A stretch of 64,000 nt of DNA from Ktedonospora formicarum (GCF_016587355.1 NZ_BNJF01000010.1:124001-188000); one strand, 5' to 3'; positions 46,755 through 55,869 are shown, counted from the stretch's first letter. Translations and numbers: made by a program. Notes: generated by a model not told the origin, from the sequence alone.

Positions 46755-48329
46755 CTACTGGGAAAGGTAGACACTGGTAAACATCATGATGCCCGTGGGT
46801 AAAATAGCAAAATCTTTCACGCTGGCCGTTGTGGCCTGGATCGACACACCGTGATTGATAAACACATACGAGGCATCCTGCAAGATTTGTTGCTGTGCCT
46901 GCTGATAGGCTGTCGCCCGTTCTTTCTGATCGTTAGAGGTGCGTGCTTTTTCCAGCAGGGTATCGACCTGTGGGCTCGAATACTGCATATTGTTATTGCC
47001 ACCGCCGGTATGGAAGTAGGAGTAGAGGTTTCCATCTGGATCTGGACGTCCACTCCACCCAATGAGGGCCGCCTGGAAGTTATGTGCGTCGGTATCACTG
47101 AGGACTGTCGCGAAGGTCTCCTGCTTAATATTCATCGTAATACCAGCCGCTTGCAGTTCCGATTGGATAAACTGTGCTTCCTGTGTATTCAAAGGAGAAC
47201 CACTGGGAACGAGCATGGTAAAGGTAAGGCTACCACCAATCTGAGCCAACTCGGCTTTCGCTTTGTTAACATCGTAGGTATAAGGCTTGAAATTCTTATC
47301 ATAGGCCCAACTCGTAGGGGGGATAGGCCCACTGGCGAGAACACCATTTCCCTTTAGCACACTATCGAGTATCTCCTGACGATTGACGCCCCATTCGACG
47401 GCCCTGCGCGCGGCTGGATTGTTAAAGGGAGCCATCTTGGTATTGAGCATAAAGCCGAAGAAGCTCAGTGCCGCAGCCTGCTTATAGACGAGATCGGGAT
47501 TCGATTTAGCCGAGGGGACGTCATTTGGGTCGAGCGTATCGGTAGCATTGATCGTCCCGGTTTGCAGATTGGAGTATCGCAAACTTCCATTTGTAATGGG
47601 ACGATAACGAATCGAGTTCAGATAGGGAAGTGCTTGCCCCTGGCTATCCTTGAGCCAATAGCCTGTATTCTTCTTGATGGTGAGATGATCACCTTTGATC
47701 CATTCACCAAAGGCAAATGCCCCACTCCCCGCCTTCGCTGGCGCGTTACCCAGGTTATCTCCCAGGCTCTTAACTGCCGCTGGGGATAAGATCATGCCTG
47801 CACGATCTGAAAGCGTCGCGAGCAAAGGCGAGAAAGGTTGTTTGAGGTGGAAGAGAACGTGAGAGGTATCCTGAGCTTCCACTTTCTCGACACTGGATAA
47901 TTCGCTATAACGCGGAGAAGACTGGGTAGATAGAATGCGTTCAATGTTAAATACAACGGCGTCTGCGTTCAAGGGGGTGCCATCCTGGAATTTTACATCG
48001 GTGCGCAAGGTGAATACCAGTTGCGTTGGTGAGGTATATGACCAGGAGGTCGCGAGGTCAGGGACAATCTCGTTTTGGGCATTGACCTGGACAAGCGTAT
48101 CATACATATTGAGCATGACCTGCCGGTCAACCAGGGCTGTTGATTTCAGGGGATCGAGTGTTACCACGTCCGCATTTAAGCCAACGCCTAAATCACCACC
48201 CAGTTTTGCGCCAGATGATTGGGCGTTGTCCTCACCACATGCTGTCATGAGAAGAGAGAGTATGATGAAGAGAGCGATGAAAGGAATAAATAAGCGCCTG
48301 TGCTCCCTTCCCGAAACGTTGTGGGTCAT
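46755..48329 (-). CDS. Extracellular solute-binding protein, family 5 (peptide/nickel type)
   Basis: A 524-aa lipoprotein that delivers a substrate, commonly a peptide or related compound, to the permeases. ATG 48327-48329 follows GGAGGG. A basic N-terminus and hydrophobic helix end in the lipobox LMTAC (Cys near 31). The SBP_bac_5 core has LDPLKSTALVDRQVMLNMYDTLVQ, DLATSWSYTSPTQLVFTLRTDVKFQDGTPLNADAVVF and AARRAVEWGVNRQEIL. It is first in the operon. A sigma-70-like promoter lies about 170 bases upstream. Confidence 0.93.
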   Translation of the reverse strand: MTHNVSGREHRRLFIPFIALFIILSLLMTACGEDNAQSSGAKLGGDLGVGLNADVVTLDPLKSTALVDRQVMLNMYDTLVQVNAQNEIVPDLATSWSYTSPTQLVFTLRTDVKFQDGTPLNADAVVFNIERILSTQSSPRYSELSSVEKVEAQDTSHVLFHLKQPFSPLLATLSDRAGMILSPAAVKSLGDNLGNAPAKAGSGAFAFGEWIKGDHLTIKKNTGYWLKDSQGQALPYLNSIRYRPITNGSLRYSNLQTGTINATDTLDPNDVPSAKSNPDLVYKQAAALSFFGFMLNTKMAPFNNPAARRAVEWGVNRQEILDSVLKGNGVLASGPIPPTSWAYDKNFKPYTYDVNKAKAELAQIGGSLTFTMLVPSGSPLNTQEAQFIQSELQAAGITMNIKQETFATVLSDTDAHNFQAALIGWSGRPDPDGNLYSYFHTGGGNNNMQYSSPQVDTLLEKARTSNDQKERATAYQQAQQQILQDASYVFINHGVSIQATTASVKDFAILPTGIMMFTSVYLSQ

Positions 48330-48497
48330 GAAACTGGTCCCTCCGTTTCAAAGCTAACGATGTGGAACAAAGCTGGCAAATGTGTTGTACATGCGTGAAG
48401 CCGCACTCAGAGAAATGAGGTGAGATGGGTTTTTCCTGGTGCTTACCTCCTTATCAGGCACAAAATAGGGTAGCTAATGCACTTCGCTTGCTAGAAC

Positions 48498-48525
48498 GAT
48501 ATACTGTAGGGCTATCCTTTGTCAA
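48498..48525 (-). promoter_or_regulatory. Sigma-70 promoter for the ABC importer operon
   Basis: On the minus strand TTGACA (48525-48520) and TATATC (48503-48498) are separated by 16 bases, about 170 bases before the SBP start codon. The leader is long. Confidence 0.6.
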
Positions 48526-48666
48526 GCTCTTGCATATTGGTGCGTTATTACAGGTTTATACTGCTGTAGTAGAGCTTGTGTGCATTAGCCGGACAAAGAA
48601 AGAGAATAAACAAGACATCTAAGCAGATGTGAAGCGTCTCTGCCTCGATAGGTAACAGTCTGGTAT

Positions 48667-48705
48667 CCACGGAAGTGGTCTTACGCTGTAAAGCCACTTC
48701 CGTGG
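48667..48705. terminator. Stem-loop downstream of the second LLM gene
   Basis: CCACGGAAGTGG (48667-48678) and CCACTTCCGTGG (48694-48705) pair perfectly, with partial pairing in the loop. It lies about 95 bases after the LLM stop codon on the minus strand and has no T-run. The remaining 48330-48799 contains only the ABC promoter and no gene. Confidence 0.5.
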
Positions 48706-48799
48706 TGGATATGCATTGAGGCCGGGGTGCAGCCCGGTTTGAGATAGGCAAGAAGAACCCATAGAAAGGTTCAAATGGTGCGTTCACCTGCCAAGTCTG

Positions 48800-49792
48800 C
48801 TAAAGGGAACCAATTACATTGAGCAATTGTTTTCGCTCCGTTGCCTCGTCCGCAATGGGTATGGCTAAGAGCAGCAATTCATCCAGACCACTCGCTAATA
48901 GTTCGCGTATCTGCTCCTGCACTGTCACTTCATTGCCAATGATCACAAGTGCCTGCGCCAGCGCTTTCAATGCTGCCTCATCGCCATGCACAGCGGAAGC
49001 CCAACCAGCTTGTGCAAACATGCGTGCGTGCGCGCTCGCATGCACCAACTGCTGTATTAATTGACTCACTGCTGCACTCACCGCTGCTTCATCCTGACTT
49101 ATCGCGACCGGCAAACACGCGATGACAGGAGGGGCCGGGCGCGACTTTTTCTCGGCTCCGGCTCGTAAGACTGGCAGAGCCTGGTCCAGCAAATAGGGTG
49201 CAGGACAGAACGAAGCCAGCGCGCCATCAGCTATCTCTCCCGCAAGTTGGAACGCCTTCAAGCCCAGTGTTGAGATCAGCAAGGGCGTTGGAGCAGAGCG
49301 TGGTAAGGTATCCTCCACCTGGAAAACCTCGCCCTGGTAGTTGATCTTTCCCTCCCATAACACACCGCGTAGCACCTCAAGGTATTCTTTGAGATAACTC
49401 AGGGGTGCTTTCTGCGCCAAACCATATCGGTTCTGAAGAAACAATGGATTGCCGGAACCAACCCCTAACCGCAAACGTTCTGGGGCGATATCGTATATTG
49501 CGAGCGCCTGCTGTGCCATGACCATGGGATGGCGTGTATAGGCAGGCACAATTGCAGTTCCCAGTGTGATGCTTTCTGTCTGCGTGGCGGCAATCGCCAG
49601 AACGGTCAAGACGTCCGCGAAGCCTGCTCCTCCCATTGCCATCCAGGCTTGTTGGATGCCTGCGTGCTCTGCTTCGCGGATTCTAAGAATGGCTTCTGTC
49701 GTATCTCTTGCTTGAATGAGTACGCCAACACGATGACGAAGAGAATGTGCGGATAGTGACGACGACTGGCTCAAAGCATCTTGCTGTTGCAT
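48800..49792 (-). CDS. LLM-class flavin-dependent oxidoreductase, second copy
   Basis: A 330-aa luciferase-like protein. ATG 49790-49792 follows AGGAGG at seven bases; a longer reading is rejected. Motifs: HRVGVLIQ, ITLGTAIVPAYTRHPMVMAQQALAI, LRLGVGSGNPLF and PTPLLISTLGLKAFQLAGEIADGAL. It resembles the protein at 18053-19012 over its length but is clearly diverged. Family members use FMN or F420. It is divergent from an XRE-type regulator, probably its controller. Confidence 0.88.
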   Translation of the reverse strand: MQQQDALSQSSSLSAHSLRHRVGVLIQARDTTEAILRIREAEHAGIQQAWMAMGGAGFADVLTVLAIAATQTESITLGTAIVPAYTRHPMVMAQQALAIYDIAPERLRLGVGSGNPLFLQNRYGLAQKAPLSYLKEYLEVLRGVLWEGKINYQGEVFQVEDTLPRSAPTPLLISTLGLKAFQLAGEIADGALASFCPAPYLLDQALPVLRAGAEKKSRPAPPVIACLPVAISQDEAAVSAAVSQLIQQLVHASAHARMFAQAGWASAVHGDEAALKALAQALVIIGNEVTVQEQIRELLASGLDELLLLAIPIADEATERKQLLNVIGSL

Positions 49793-49988
49793 AGTGTGTC
49801 CTCCTGATAGCATCTATTCCAATAGTTTGTGCGCAGTTCATTTGTACATAGAACTGTGCAGTGATAGTATGAAGCGGTGCCTCTACTTTAACCAGGAGTC
49901 TGTTGTATCATATGTCTGGAGAGACATAGGCTATCAATGGTCATGTCATCTGGTGCACACCGACGAGACAATTAAGGTTGAGGAAGCT

Positions 49989-50834
49989 ATGAGAGAAAGA
50001 GTCAAGCGCCGCGCGGGACTGGCCGATTTTTTACAAAATCGGCGTGCACGTCTGCAACCAGAACAGTTTGAGCTTCCAGCGTTTCAGCGTCGACGAACGC
50101 GTGGGTTGAGACGAGAAGAATTGGCCCAATTGGTTGGCGTGGGCGTTTCCTGGTATACCTGGCTTGAGCAAGGCCGGGATATTCAGGTCTCCGACCAGGT
50201 GTTGGAGCGCCTTGCCTCCATCCTACAACTAAATAAAGAGGAACGCCTCCATCTGTTTCATCTGGCGCAGAGTTCGTTACCAGCCATTGCTAGACTGGAT
50301 ATTCTAAAGCAACGACCTGTTGCTGCTGCTCAAGCGATTCTTGATGGCTTTATCTATCCGGTCAGACTTTTTGATGAGCGCTTAAATATAGTGGGGTGGA
50401 ATGAGATTGCGAACCGCATCTTTGGCGACTACCCCAGCCGTCCCATACGAGAACGTAATGCCCCCTGGTTTCTTTTTATGCATCCATCTTCACGAAGTTT
50501 TCATGTCAACTGGGAACACGATGCGCGGAGGTGCCTTGCCTCATTACATGCGAGGTATGATCGTTATCCCGATGATCGATGGTTAAATGAGCTGATTACT
50601 GAGTTGCAACAAGACAGCCCGGAGTTTCGTGCCTGGTGGCCTGAACATGAGATCATTCTGGATTGTGGTAGCTTCTTTGAAGTCAATCATCCACAGGTTG
50701 GGCGTCTTACCTTTCATCAAACGCTCTTTCCAATGCCGGAGCAACCAGAACTGCAAATGGTTGTCTATACACCACTGGCTCAGGAAGATACCCCAACCAA
50801 ATTAAAAGCATTAATGACAGAAGTGAGGCAATGA
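49989..50834 (+). CDS. XRE-family regulator with MmyB-like ligand-binding domain
   Basis: A 281-aa regulator. ATG 49989 follows GAGG; longer starts add about 65 residues without similarity. HTH: RRTRGLRREELAQLVGVGVSWYTWLEQGRDIQVSDQVLERLA. The C-terminal MmyB-like domain (about 105-275) has LNIVGWNEIANRIFGD and the late segment VGRLTFHQTLFPMPEQPELQMVVYTP. In this family the domain can bind a small hydrophobic ligand. It is divergent from the LLM oxidoreductase. Confidence 0.9.
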   Translation: MRERVKRRAGLADFLQNRRARLQPEQFELPAFQRRRTRGLRREELAQLVGVGVSWYTWLEQGRDIQVSDQVLERLASILQLNKEERLHLFHLAQSSLPAIARLDILKQRPVAAAQAILDGFIYPVRLFDERLNIVGWNEIANRIFGDYPSRPIRERNAPWFLFMHPSSRSFHVNWEHDARRCLASLHARYDRYPDDRWLNELITELQQDSPEFRAWWPEHEIILDCGSFFEVNHPQVGRLTFHQTLFPMPEQPELQMVVYTPLAQEDTPTKLKALMTEVRQ

Positions 50835-50947
50835 TATCATGATGCTATGGTGACGCAATTCATCAAATTGCGGCAGTACTTCCCGAAGCCTTCATTCAAA
50901 ATAGCGTTGGTACACGCTTTGAACTCTAAAAACAAGTCAGAGAGAAC

Positions 50948-51370
50948 ATGGACACATCCTTACCAGAGGGCTTTACAGCACGTCGGGCAACGCTGGACGA
51001 TGTGCCAGCAATCTATCGCTTGCTTCAGTCACATGAGCGCGCGCTCTATGGCTATTCAGATAAATTCCTGGCGTATGTACAGGCAACATATTCTTCACCG
51101 ACTCTCGATTTGGCGCGAGATTCCTGCCTGATCTTTGATCGCGTGGGACAACTAGCAGGTTCAATGCTCCTGGAACAGAGTATGTATACCAACTTTGCAG
51201 TAACCATCTGCGTAGCTCCATCTGAGCCTGACTCATATCTGGACGCCTATTTGTTGCGTTTGGCTGAGAGCAAGGCACGGGTATTGATGGCGCAGGCTCC
51301 GTATGAAAAAGGTATTGCGCTCCGAGACGGATTGCCCAGTTGGGTAAGAACAAGCCTTCTGAGCACTTAG
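50948..51370 (+). CDS. Truncated GNAT-like acetyltransferase
   Basis: A 140-aa protein resembling the N-terminal GNAT module of two-domain acetyltransferases (LPEGFTARRATLDDVPAIYRLLQSHE, then LDAYLLRLAESKARVLM). The acetyl-CoA loop expected as RGRGIG just before LDAYLLR is replaced by PSEPDS, and the second half of the usual roughly 290-aa protein is missing. The stop codon lies within the loop of a terminator-like hairpin. It may be a decayed gene or a non-catalytic fragment. AGAGAGAAC precedes the ATG. Confidence 0.55.
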   Translation: MDTSLPEGFTARRATLDDVPAIYRLLQSHERALYGYSDKFLAYVQATYSSPTLDLARDSCLIFDRVGQLAGSMLLEQSMYTNFAVTICVAPSEPDSYLDAYLLRLAESKARVLMAQAPYEKGIALRDGLPSWVRTSLLST

Positions 51371-51382
51371 CCAGAAGGCTTG
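51351..51382. terminator. Terminator overlapping the GNAT stop codon
   Basis: CAAGCCTTCTG (51351-51361) and CAGAAGGCTTG (51372-51382) form an 11-bp stem. The 10-base loop holds the GNAT TAG. It lies between two convergent genes and may end both. Confidence 0.55.
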
Positions 51383-51395
51383 AAGGTATCTTCTG

Positions 51396-52382
51396 CTATC
51401 TTATGGTTACCCGTTTGCCTGTTTCAAAGGATTGGATAGCGCCCCGGGCGAGCAGTAGCGCTCGCCGTCCAGCCGCAGCCTGCACAGGGGGCTCTTTGCC
51501 TTGTCTAAAGGCTTCAAGCAGCCTGTCCATATGTTGATCAAAAGTGCGGTGAAACTCGCGATCCAGATCATTGAAATAGCCTGCCTGCCAGACTTCACTC
51601 GTCTCGCTGCCCACGGCCTGGAAGGTATAGCGACGCACTGTGTCCTCGATGGTAATCCGTCCCTGGTCGCCATTGACCTCAACCCGGTGTGTATCAGGGT
51701 AGGAATACGACGTGTCATAAGAACCAACCAGACTCCCAACCGCATCATTCGCGAAATGTAAGGCCAGGACCAGAGACCGATAGCCTGCGCCCGTTTTATT
51801 GGTCATCTGAGCCATGATTGAGTCAATGGGGCCACAGAGAAACTCAAGCATATCAAAACCGTGGCATTGTGTTTCAATCAGGTTCGCGTGTGGATGATCG
51901 CTGGACCCTTCACCGCCAAAACGCCAGGTTGCGAAATTGAGTTCGCCAAGGCGTCCACCCTCAATGGCTTGCTTTGCCAATTGTACTGGCTGCGCGTACC
52001 GATGATTGAAATTGATGGCGAAGAAGAGCGAACGCCTGGCAGCCTCATTGAGCAGCGTATCTGCTTCATGCAGATCAAAGACCAGAGGCTTCTCTACCAG
52101 GAGCGGATAGCCTGCCTCGATCACGCGCAACGTAGCCTGGAAGTGCCCCTGATTCGGGAGGCAGAGGCTGACGAGGTCGGGTTGCTCCTTCTCCAGCATC
52201 TGGTCAATATCCAGATAGTAGCGCACCCCAAATGATTCAGCTCTGGCTTTCGTCTTTTCTTCTGTGCGCCCAACGATGGCACAGAAATCGATGTCCGGGT
52301 GAGCCGAGAAGATACGGGCATGTTGCAATCCCCAACCCCCTGCGCCGATGAGCGCGACCTTGATGGGCTTGACTTTACTCAT
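51396..52382 (-). CDS. GFO/IDH/MocA-family oxidoreductase
   Basis: A 328-aa NAD(P)-dependent sugar or polyol oxidoreductase. The N-terminal Rossmann has KVALIGAGGWGLQHARIF, with LLVEKPLVF carrying the EKP motif that holds nicotinamide. The C-terminal beta domain has RRYTFQAVGSE. The start ATG overlaps the stop of the alcohol dehydrogenase by four bases, so the two are translationally coupled. A LacI repressor is upstream on the same strand. Together they suggest a two-step oxidation of a sugar or cyclitol. The substrate is unknown. Confidence 0.9.
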   Translation of the reverse strand: MSKVKPIKVALIGAGGWGLQHARIFSAHPDIDFCAIVGRTEEKTKARAESFGVRYYLDIDQMLEKEQPDLVSLCLPNQGHFQATLRVIEAGYPLLVEKPLVFDLHEADTLLNEAARRSLFFAINFNHRYAQPVQLAKQAIEGGRLGELNFATWRFGGEGSSDHPHANLIETQCHGFDMLEFLCGPIDSIMAQMTNKTGAGYRSLVLALHFANDAVGSLVGSYDTSYSYPDTHRVEVNGDQGRITIEDTVRRYTFQAVGSETSEVWQAGYFNDLDREFHRTFDQHMDRLLEAFRQGKEPPVQAAAGRRALLLARGAIQSFETGKRVTIR

Positions 52383-53410
52383 TGTTCAACCACCACCTTT
52401 CCTGTCTTTCCCTGGAAAAAGAGATCAAAGGCTTCTTGAATCTCGCTCACATGGAAGGTATGAGTAATAATTTGTCGCAGGTAGCTCTGATTCTGGCGCA
52501 GTAATGTCAGGTTGTTCGCGAACTCATGATAGCGAAAGTATTCGCTCCCAAGTATGGCCCGCTCGGTTGAAATCAAATCTTGAGAGACTTGCAAGTGTAA
52601 ATCCTCACCGTGACCAACACAGATCTGTACGCCGCGTTGTGCCAGAAGTTGCACACTACTCTGACGCGCGGCCCCTTTTCCGCTTGAATCTACCGCCATA
52701 TCAAAACTGCTTATCCCATGTTTGCGTGCCCCTTCTGCCAGGGACATTGTTTTGAGGTCGACAGGTTTTCCACCCAGGCGTTCTGCCAGTTGCAAACGAT
52801 ATTCACTAACATCGGAGATGACCACGGGAATCTCCTGTCCAAGCACCAGTTTGACCATTGCCAGAATTGCAAGACCAATGGGTCCAGCGCCTGTGACAAC
52901 CACTGATTCGATATCGGGGTGAACCAAGCGACTCCGTTGAATAGCATGACCACCTGTTCCCATGATGTCCAGGAGAAGGGTCGCATCAGCAAGAGCAAGG
53001 TCTGCATCAATGGGAAAAAAAATGTTTTCATGAATCAGTTCATATGAGCCATAGCCACCATCTTTATTGAAGCCCATATCGCCGCGCTTTTGCAAACACT
53101 GGTTGGTAAAGCCCTGGCGACAGGAGCGACAAGAACCACAGTAGTCCATCAGGAAGATTACGCCTGGGGTGCCAACAGGTGTTTGGGTGCCGGGGCCTGT
53201 GGCTGCGACGATACCTGTGGCTTCATGCCCTGGCGTGACCTTGGAGCCATGAAAGAATTGTTCCCTATCCGTACCACAGAGTGCGTTGGCCTTTACCTCA
53301 ATCAAGAGTTGTCCTGGACCTGGCATCGGGACCGCTTTTTCAATGAAATCAATCTTCCGGTTACCCGTAAAATGTGGGACCCGCATAACGTTCGGGAATA
53401 CCTTTTGCAT
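52379..53410 (-). CDS. Zinc-dependent medium-chain alcohol dehydrogenase
   Basis: A 343-aa MDR protein of the sorbitol/threonine dehydrogenase-like group. ATG 53408-53410 follows AAGGAGG. Catalytic zinc residues: CGTDREQFFHG (Cys) and GHEATG (His-Glu). The four Cys of the structural zinc are in CGSCRSCRQGFTNQC, where one position of the usual pattern is spaced differently. The NAD-binding turn is VVTGAGPIGLAILAM. It overlaps the GFO/IDH/MocA gene and is probably under the upstream LacI repressor. The likely substrate is a polyol or sugar. Confidence 0.9.
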   Translation of the reverse strand: MQKVFPNVMRVPHFTGNRKIDFIEKAVPMPGPGQLLIEVKANALCGTDREQFFHGSKVTPGHEATGIVAATGPGTQTPVGTPGVIFLMDYCGSCRSCRQGFTNQCLQKRGDMGFNKDGGYGSYELIHENIFFPIDADLALADATLLLDIMGTGGHAIQRSRLVHPDIESVVVTGAGPIGLAILAMVKLVLGQEIPVVISDVSEYRLQLAERLGGKPVDLKTMSLAEGARKHGISSFDMAVDSSGKGAARQSSVQLLAQRGVQICVGHGEDLHLQVSQDLISTERAILGSEYFRYHEFANNLTLLRQNQSYLRQIITHTFHVSEIQEAFDLFFQGKTGKVVVEQ

Positions 53411-53548
53411 CGTGCAAATTCCTCCTTGATAGAAAACAAGTCAGCACGTAGAACAGAATGACCAGTCATGCGGTAATATACATGATGCGTCCTATGCATA
53501 GAAACAAATGTTCTTAGCCTTAAACGAAGTTCTGAAGAACCCTTGTTT

Positions 53549-54547
53549 TTAACAGGACTCGCGCACAACCAATGTGACATCGAACATATAGGGTTTCATT
53601 GGACTATCTGGCTGCTGAATACGCTCCAAAAGGTAGCGCGCAGCAGTAATCCCAATTTCGTAAAATGGTTGCCGGATGGTGGTTAGTGTTGGATGGACAA
53701 GCGACGAGATGAATATATCATCAAAACCAATGACCGCAAGCTGATCTGGAACGGTAATCTTTTGTTGCGCCAGGTATTGGAGCGCCCCAAGAGCTGAAAG
53801 GTCATTGGCGGCAAAGAGGCAGGTGATTTCAGGATGAGCATATAAGAGCGTTTCCGCTGCAAGCCGTCCCTGGTCGAAGCGAAAATCCGCGTACGCGATT
53901 GGCAGGTTTTTTTGCTGGTCAACTTCTCCCAGAGATACATCTTGTCGTCCTATACTGTCCAGATAGGCCCGCAAACGCAGGTCCGAGAAACGCAGACCAC
54001 GGGGCCCTGCGAGAAAGCCGATGTGGCTATGTCCTTGCTGTTTGGCCCAGTTCATAGCCTCCAGCGCCCCTTTATAATGATCAACCGTAATATGGGCCAG
54101 CCCTGATTCTTCGCCACGATCCACTACGACTGCGGGAATATTCGCTTTCTGTAATTTGTCTACTAATTCGGTTGCATTGGCCGGTGAGACCAGGATGCAG
54201 CCATCGACCGCCTGTTGGCGCAATGTGGTAATAGCGTGCAACTCGTTATGCCAGTCAGTATCCAGCACCATCATGGTATACCCATGCCGTTTGGCTTCAT
54301 CTCCGATACCTTGGGCCAGCCCTGGAACAAAGGGATTGGTTAAATCATGCAGAACCACAGCAAGCGTCATCGTGCGTTTCGTCACCAGGGAACGCGCTGC
54401 TCCATTTGGAACAAAATGCAATGCATCTACCGCACTCCAGACCTTCTGGCGTGTCTCCTCACTAACATAGCCAGTGTTATTGAGAACACGCGAGACCGTA
54501 CCCAGACCCACGCCTGCCAATTTCGCAATATCTTTAATCGTCGCCAT
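53549..54547 (-). CDS. LacI-family transcriptional repressor
   Basis: A 332-aa LacI/GalR regulator with HTH ATIKDIAKLAGVGLGTVSRVLNN, hinge helix ALHFVPNGAARSL, and PBP-like sensor (LAVVLHDLTNPFVPGLAQGIG; ACLFAANDLSALGAL-like region with FAANDLSA). It lies 138 bases upstream of the alcohol dehydrogenase on the same strand. A perfect operator overlaps its own promoter, so it is probably self-regulated and controls the two dehydrogenase genes. The inducer is probably a sugar or cyclitol. Confidence 0.92.
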   Translation of the reverse strand: MATIKDIAKLAGVGLGTVSRVLNNTGYVSEETRQKVWSAVDALHFVPNGAARSLVTKRTMTLAVVLHDLTNPFVPGLAQGIGDEAKRHGYTMMVLDTDWHNELHAITTLRQQAVDGCILVSPANATELVDKLQKANIPAVVVDRGEESGLAHITVDHYKGALEAMNWAKQQGHSHIGFLAGPRGLRFSDLRLRAYLDSIGRQDVSLGEVDQQKNLPIAYADFRFDQGRLAAETLLYAHPEITCLFAANDLSALGALQYLAQQKITVPDQLAVIGFDDIFISSLVHPTLTTIRQPFYEIGITAARYLLERIQQPDSPMKPYMFDVTLVVRESC

Positions 54548-54568
54548 GTAACTGAAATCCCCTGATGT

Positions 54569-54618
54569 GGAAACGTTTCCCTACAAAAAAGTATACTGGC
54601 AAAAGCGATATCAGTCAA
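54569..54618 (-). promoter_or_regulatory. lacI promoter with overlapping LacI operator
   Basis: On the minus strand TTGACT (54618-54613) and TATACT (54595-54590) are 17 bases apart, near consensus. The perfect palindrome GGAAACGTTTCC (54569-54580) lies just downstream at the expected start of transcription, so a bound LacI protein would block initiation. Confidence 0.85.
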
Positions 54619-54790
54619 GGGATAAGCAGATTCAGGGGAAAGAATACAGAAATCGCCTTCGTTGCCTGCCCAAGTTCTGAGATTCCATGAGCTTACATCA
54701 TCATAGAACATCTATGAGAAGACGAGATTCGTGTTTAGTGTAGCAGAGACGCTTTCACTCGACATGATATGAGCAAGGAAGGAAGATACA

Positions 54791-54868
54791 ATGCGCATGG
54801 ATACGCTCTTCGCCCGCTTTGCACGATACGTGGCAAAAATTCTTGTCATCCTCTGGAATTTAGTTTAG
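54791..54868 (+). CDS. Possible small hydrophobic peptide (25 aa)
   Basis: A 25-codon frame with a strong AAGGAAGGAAG before the ATG. The peptide begins MRMDTLFARFARYVAK and ends in a hydrophobic stretch, so a short membrane helix with a basic start is likely. It lies alone in a 550-bp region between a LacI gene and the Rrf2 gene. It is unrecognised and may be a chance frame; the good ribosome-binding site is the main support. Confidence 0.3.
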   Translation: MRMDTLFARFARYVAKILVILWNLV

Positions 54869-55047
54869 CTGCTATTTTCATTCTTGCCTGATTAATCAGT
54901 GGACCATTCTTTCACTTTAGTGATACCTGTATCTTGCGCAATGTGTGCAATCACACCTATCCTATCAAGATACCAGTGATTAATGACACTACATATTCGC
55001 GAACGCTTCAATAACCGCAGCCAGAAGATAACAAAGAGATAACTAAG

Positions 55048-55066
55048 TGTAATTATAATGATTACA
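55048..55066. promoter_or_regulatory. TGTAAY-N7-RTTACA site downstream of rrf2
   Basis: TGTAAT-N7-ATTACA with arms extended to 11 bp (CTAAGTGTAAT / ATTACACTTAG). It matches the three sites upstream of the MFS gene. On the minus strand the nearby AGAGGGCTTTTT also looks like the rrf2 terminator, so the site may have a second role. Confidence 0.55.
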
Positions 55067-55101
55067 CTTAGCTAAAAAGCCTCTTTCAAAGAGGCGGACT
55101 C

Positions 55102-55531
55102 TAGGATGAAGGAGTAAGTGTTTCACGTAACACGTCAGCAACTGTTACCTGGGCAAACTGCTGCTTCAGTGCGCGTTCACCATCCCCATAAAAGCGTTTC
55201 AAGGCTAGCTGAATACTTTTCCCACAGGACAGGCCTGGTTTGGCTGGCTGTGGTGCAATTCAAAGAGCTGCGATTGTTCGACTGCCTGATAGACATCCAG
55301 CAACGAGATTGCTTCTGGTGTGCGAGCCAGTTTCCAGCCAGCGCCTGTTCCGTGTTGCACAATGACCAGGTGGGCTTTTTCGAGCACACCTAGAATTCGT
55401 CGAATAACAACGGGATTGGTATTGACGCTAGCTGCAATCTGGTCCGAGGTCACAATTTCTCGTTGTCGCGCAACCAGGGCCATCCAGCTTAATGTATGCA
55501 GTGCGACGGTAAAACGACTATTAGCACTCAT
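55102..55531 (-). pseudogene. Rrf2-family regulator with a single-base frameshift
   Basis: The first frame (55205-55531) gives an Rrf2 winged-helix domain (VALHTLSWMALVARQ, VTSDQIAASVNTNPVVIRRILGVLEKAHLV, GWKLARTPEAISLLDVYQAVE) and stops just after ACPVGK. One added base in the A-run (TTTT at 55217-55220 on the plus strand) continues it as SIQLALKRFYGDGERALKQQF to TAG at 55102-55104, the usual Rrf2 C-terminus. This makes about 142 aa, normal for YwnA-like members. It lacks the three-Cys cluster of iron-sulfur members. It is divergent from an MFS exporter with several shared operators. The shift may be real or an error. Confidence 0.8.
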
Positions 55532-55665
55532 GTGTTCCTTCTCCTTATGTACCCATTACAGTTACACCCAGAAGCCTCTCTCAAGAGAGGTACATTTGAG
55601 TGTTAGGGCAACGCACGCGACTTGACAGCCAGTTTTGTTGTAGCTTATAATCCCACCGTATTAAT

Positions 55666-55684
55666 TGTAATAATTTTCATTACA
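55666..55684. promoter_or_regulatory. TGTAAY-N7-RTTACA operator 1 (within a 19-bp inverted repeat)
   Basis: TGTAAT-N7-ATTACA, inside a larger inverted repeat (55653-55671 / 55679-55697) with one mismatch in 19 bases. It is nearest to the rrf2 side of the divergent region. Confidence 0.65.
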
Positions 55685-55869
55685 ATTGATACGGTGGAGC
55701 GCAGTATATGCTAATGCAATGCTTGTACTCTGCCTGTTCCCATCCAGCAGGTGAGCAATGCACCACCAGCATCGACGCCAGTGTTTCCATAACAACCAGG
55801 TCGGAATTGGCTCATCAGCATTCCATAATCAATGAAACCAGACAGGCATGGTTCTTTTTTGCCTGTCGT

